From positions 1 to 6,144 of the forward strand of contig JAOZTL010000210.1 in NCBI GenBank assembly GCA_029942205.1: a stretch of 6,144 nt of DNA, given 5' to 3'. The position numbers were made by a program, and so were the translations under genes. Shown here in pieces: positions 5,506 through 6,144 of the stretch. Position 1 is the stretch's first letter. Each line of letters begins with the position of its first letter. This DNA is from Bacteroidales bacterium. Lineage in GTDB: Bacteria; Bacteroidota; Bacteroidia; Bacteroidales; JAOZTL01. The notes under the pieces were generated by a model. The model was given only the letters and a program-made list of their open reading frames with translations. It did no database searches and was not told where the DNA came from.

Positions 5506-6144
5506 TTAAAAATCAATGGCAAAGCCTAGCATAAAGTGTGTGCCTGCTTGCGGAAAATATCCATCCATGGTTTGATGTTCGCCTATCTCATAATATCGAT
5601 ATACCCACGCATTACTCTCATATTCAGTATCAAACAAATTATAAACTTGTGCTTTAATATTTATTTTCGCTATTTTCTTTGTAGAAAATCCATAATTAAT
5701 ATTCAAATCTGTTGTACTATACGCATCTAGCGATCGATCGCTATTAGAAGTATTATCAATATATTGCTTTGATACATATTTAGAAATCAATGCTATAGAA
5801 ACATTATTAGGTAATTTATACTGTAATTGTCCTCCTGCAATATAATTTGGTGAAAAAGCTAAATCTGTTGTTCCTAAAAATTCACTTATTTGCGAGCCCC
5901 AATGATCCCAATCGTCTACATATTCAGTAAAATTTTCTATTTTATTTTGACTTATAGTAAAATTAGCAGATAAATTCAAATTACTTGTAATAATCACAGA
6001 ACTAGATAGTTCCAATCCCAAACGATAAGTTTCGTCCATATTGACCATGATTGGTTCACCTACATTATTAATTTCACCTGTCAATACAAGCTGGTTTTTA
6101 TAATCCATATAAAAAGCATTCAACTCTGCTACAAAGTTTTGTTT
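5506..6144 (-). CDS. TonB-dependent outer-membrane receptor, C-terminal part
   Basis: The frame is open to the right edge, so only the last 212 residues are visible; the TTG at 6123 is an internal leucine codon. The visible part is the end of a 22-strand beta-barrel. Marks, numbered from the window edge, are LNAFYMDYKNQLVLTGEINNVG (8-29), TYRLGLEL (39-46), ATFTISQNK-like NFTISQNKIENF (61-72), DAYSTTDLNINYGF (140-153), VYNLFDTEYESNAW (167-180) and the closing PQAGTHFMLGFAIDF (198-212), which ends in the aromatic residue that the BAM machinery recognises. Alternating hydrophobic residues fit membrane strands. This C-terminal part resembles Bacteroidota receptors for siderophores, vitamins or metals, but the ligand-determining plug and extracellular loops lie outside the window. 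It is convergent with the HMG-CoA reductase and shares its terminator. Confidence 0.93.
   Translation of the reverse strand, partial: KQNFVAELNAFYMDYKNQLVLTGEINNVGEPIMVNMDETYRLGLELSSSVIITSNLNLSANFTISQNKIENFTEYVDDWDHWGSQISEFLGTTDLAFSPNYIAGGQLQYKLPNNVSIALISKYVSKQYIDNTSNSDRSLDAYSTTDLNINYGFSTKKIAKINIKAQVYNLFDTEYESNAWVYRYYEIGEHQTMDGYFPQAGTHFMLGFAIDF

Noticed and set aside
1..6144. CRISPR array, transposase or phage genes
   Set aside because: No regularly spaced repeats and no recombinase or phage-like reading frames are visible on either strand.

Overview
The window looks like chromosomal DNA from a low-GC member of the Bacteroidota. The grounds are a TonB-dependent outer-membrane receptor of the Bacteroidota type, gene starts with no clear Shine-Dalgarno sequence, AT-rich spacers, and a mevalonate-pathway HMG-CoA reductase, which some flavobacterial and saprospirial lineages carry. 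The genus cannot be read from the sequence.

Layout from left to right. (1) Bases 2-1369 (+) hold the C-terminal three quarters of a tungsten-dependent aldehyde:ferredoxin oxidoreductase family protein; its N-terminus lies upstream of the window. (2) Bases 1429-2305 (+) hold a decayed cluster of three DUF29-like pieces. The first is near full length but has a nonsense codon at position 16. The second lacks its N-terminus and ends at a probable premature TGA. The third is only a 26-codon head. The heads of the first and third pieces form a 69-bp direct repeat. (3) Bases 2281-2373 hold hairpins that probably end transcription of the leftward gene. (4) Bases 2402-3274 (-) encode a secreted ChaN-like (Cofac_haem_bdg) protein. 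(5) Bases 3275-3769 are a long, very AT-rich divergent spacer with small inverted repeats and no gene. (6) Bases 3770-5320 (+) encode a complete class I-type HMG-CoA reductase with an unusual N-terminal extension. (7) A strong, probably bidirectional terminator lies at 5350-5383. (8) Bases 5506-6144 (-) hold the C-terminal 212 residues of a TonB-dependent receptor that runs off the right edge.

The genes do not form one operon or an obvious joint pathway. The reductase is the committed step of isoprenoid synthesis. The ChaN-like protein and the receptor could both belong to iron/haem or other envelope uptake, but they are separated by the reductase and nothing here links them. I do not see a convincing new multi-gene system. 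The most informative unusual region is the DUF29 cluster, where the paralogous pieces expose each other's mutations.
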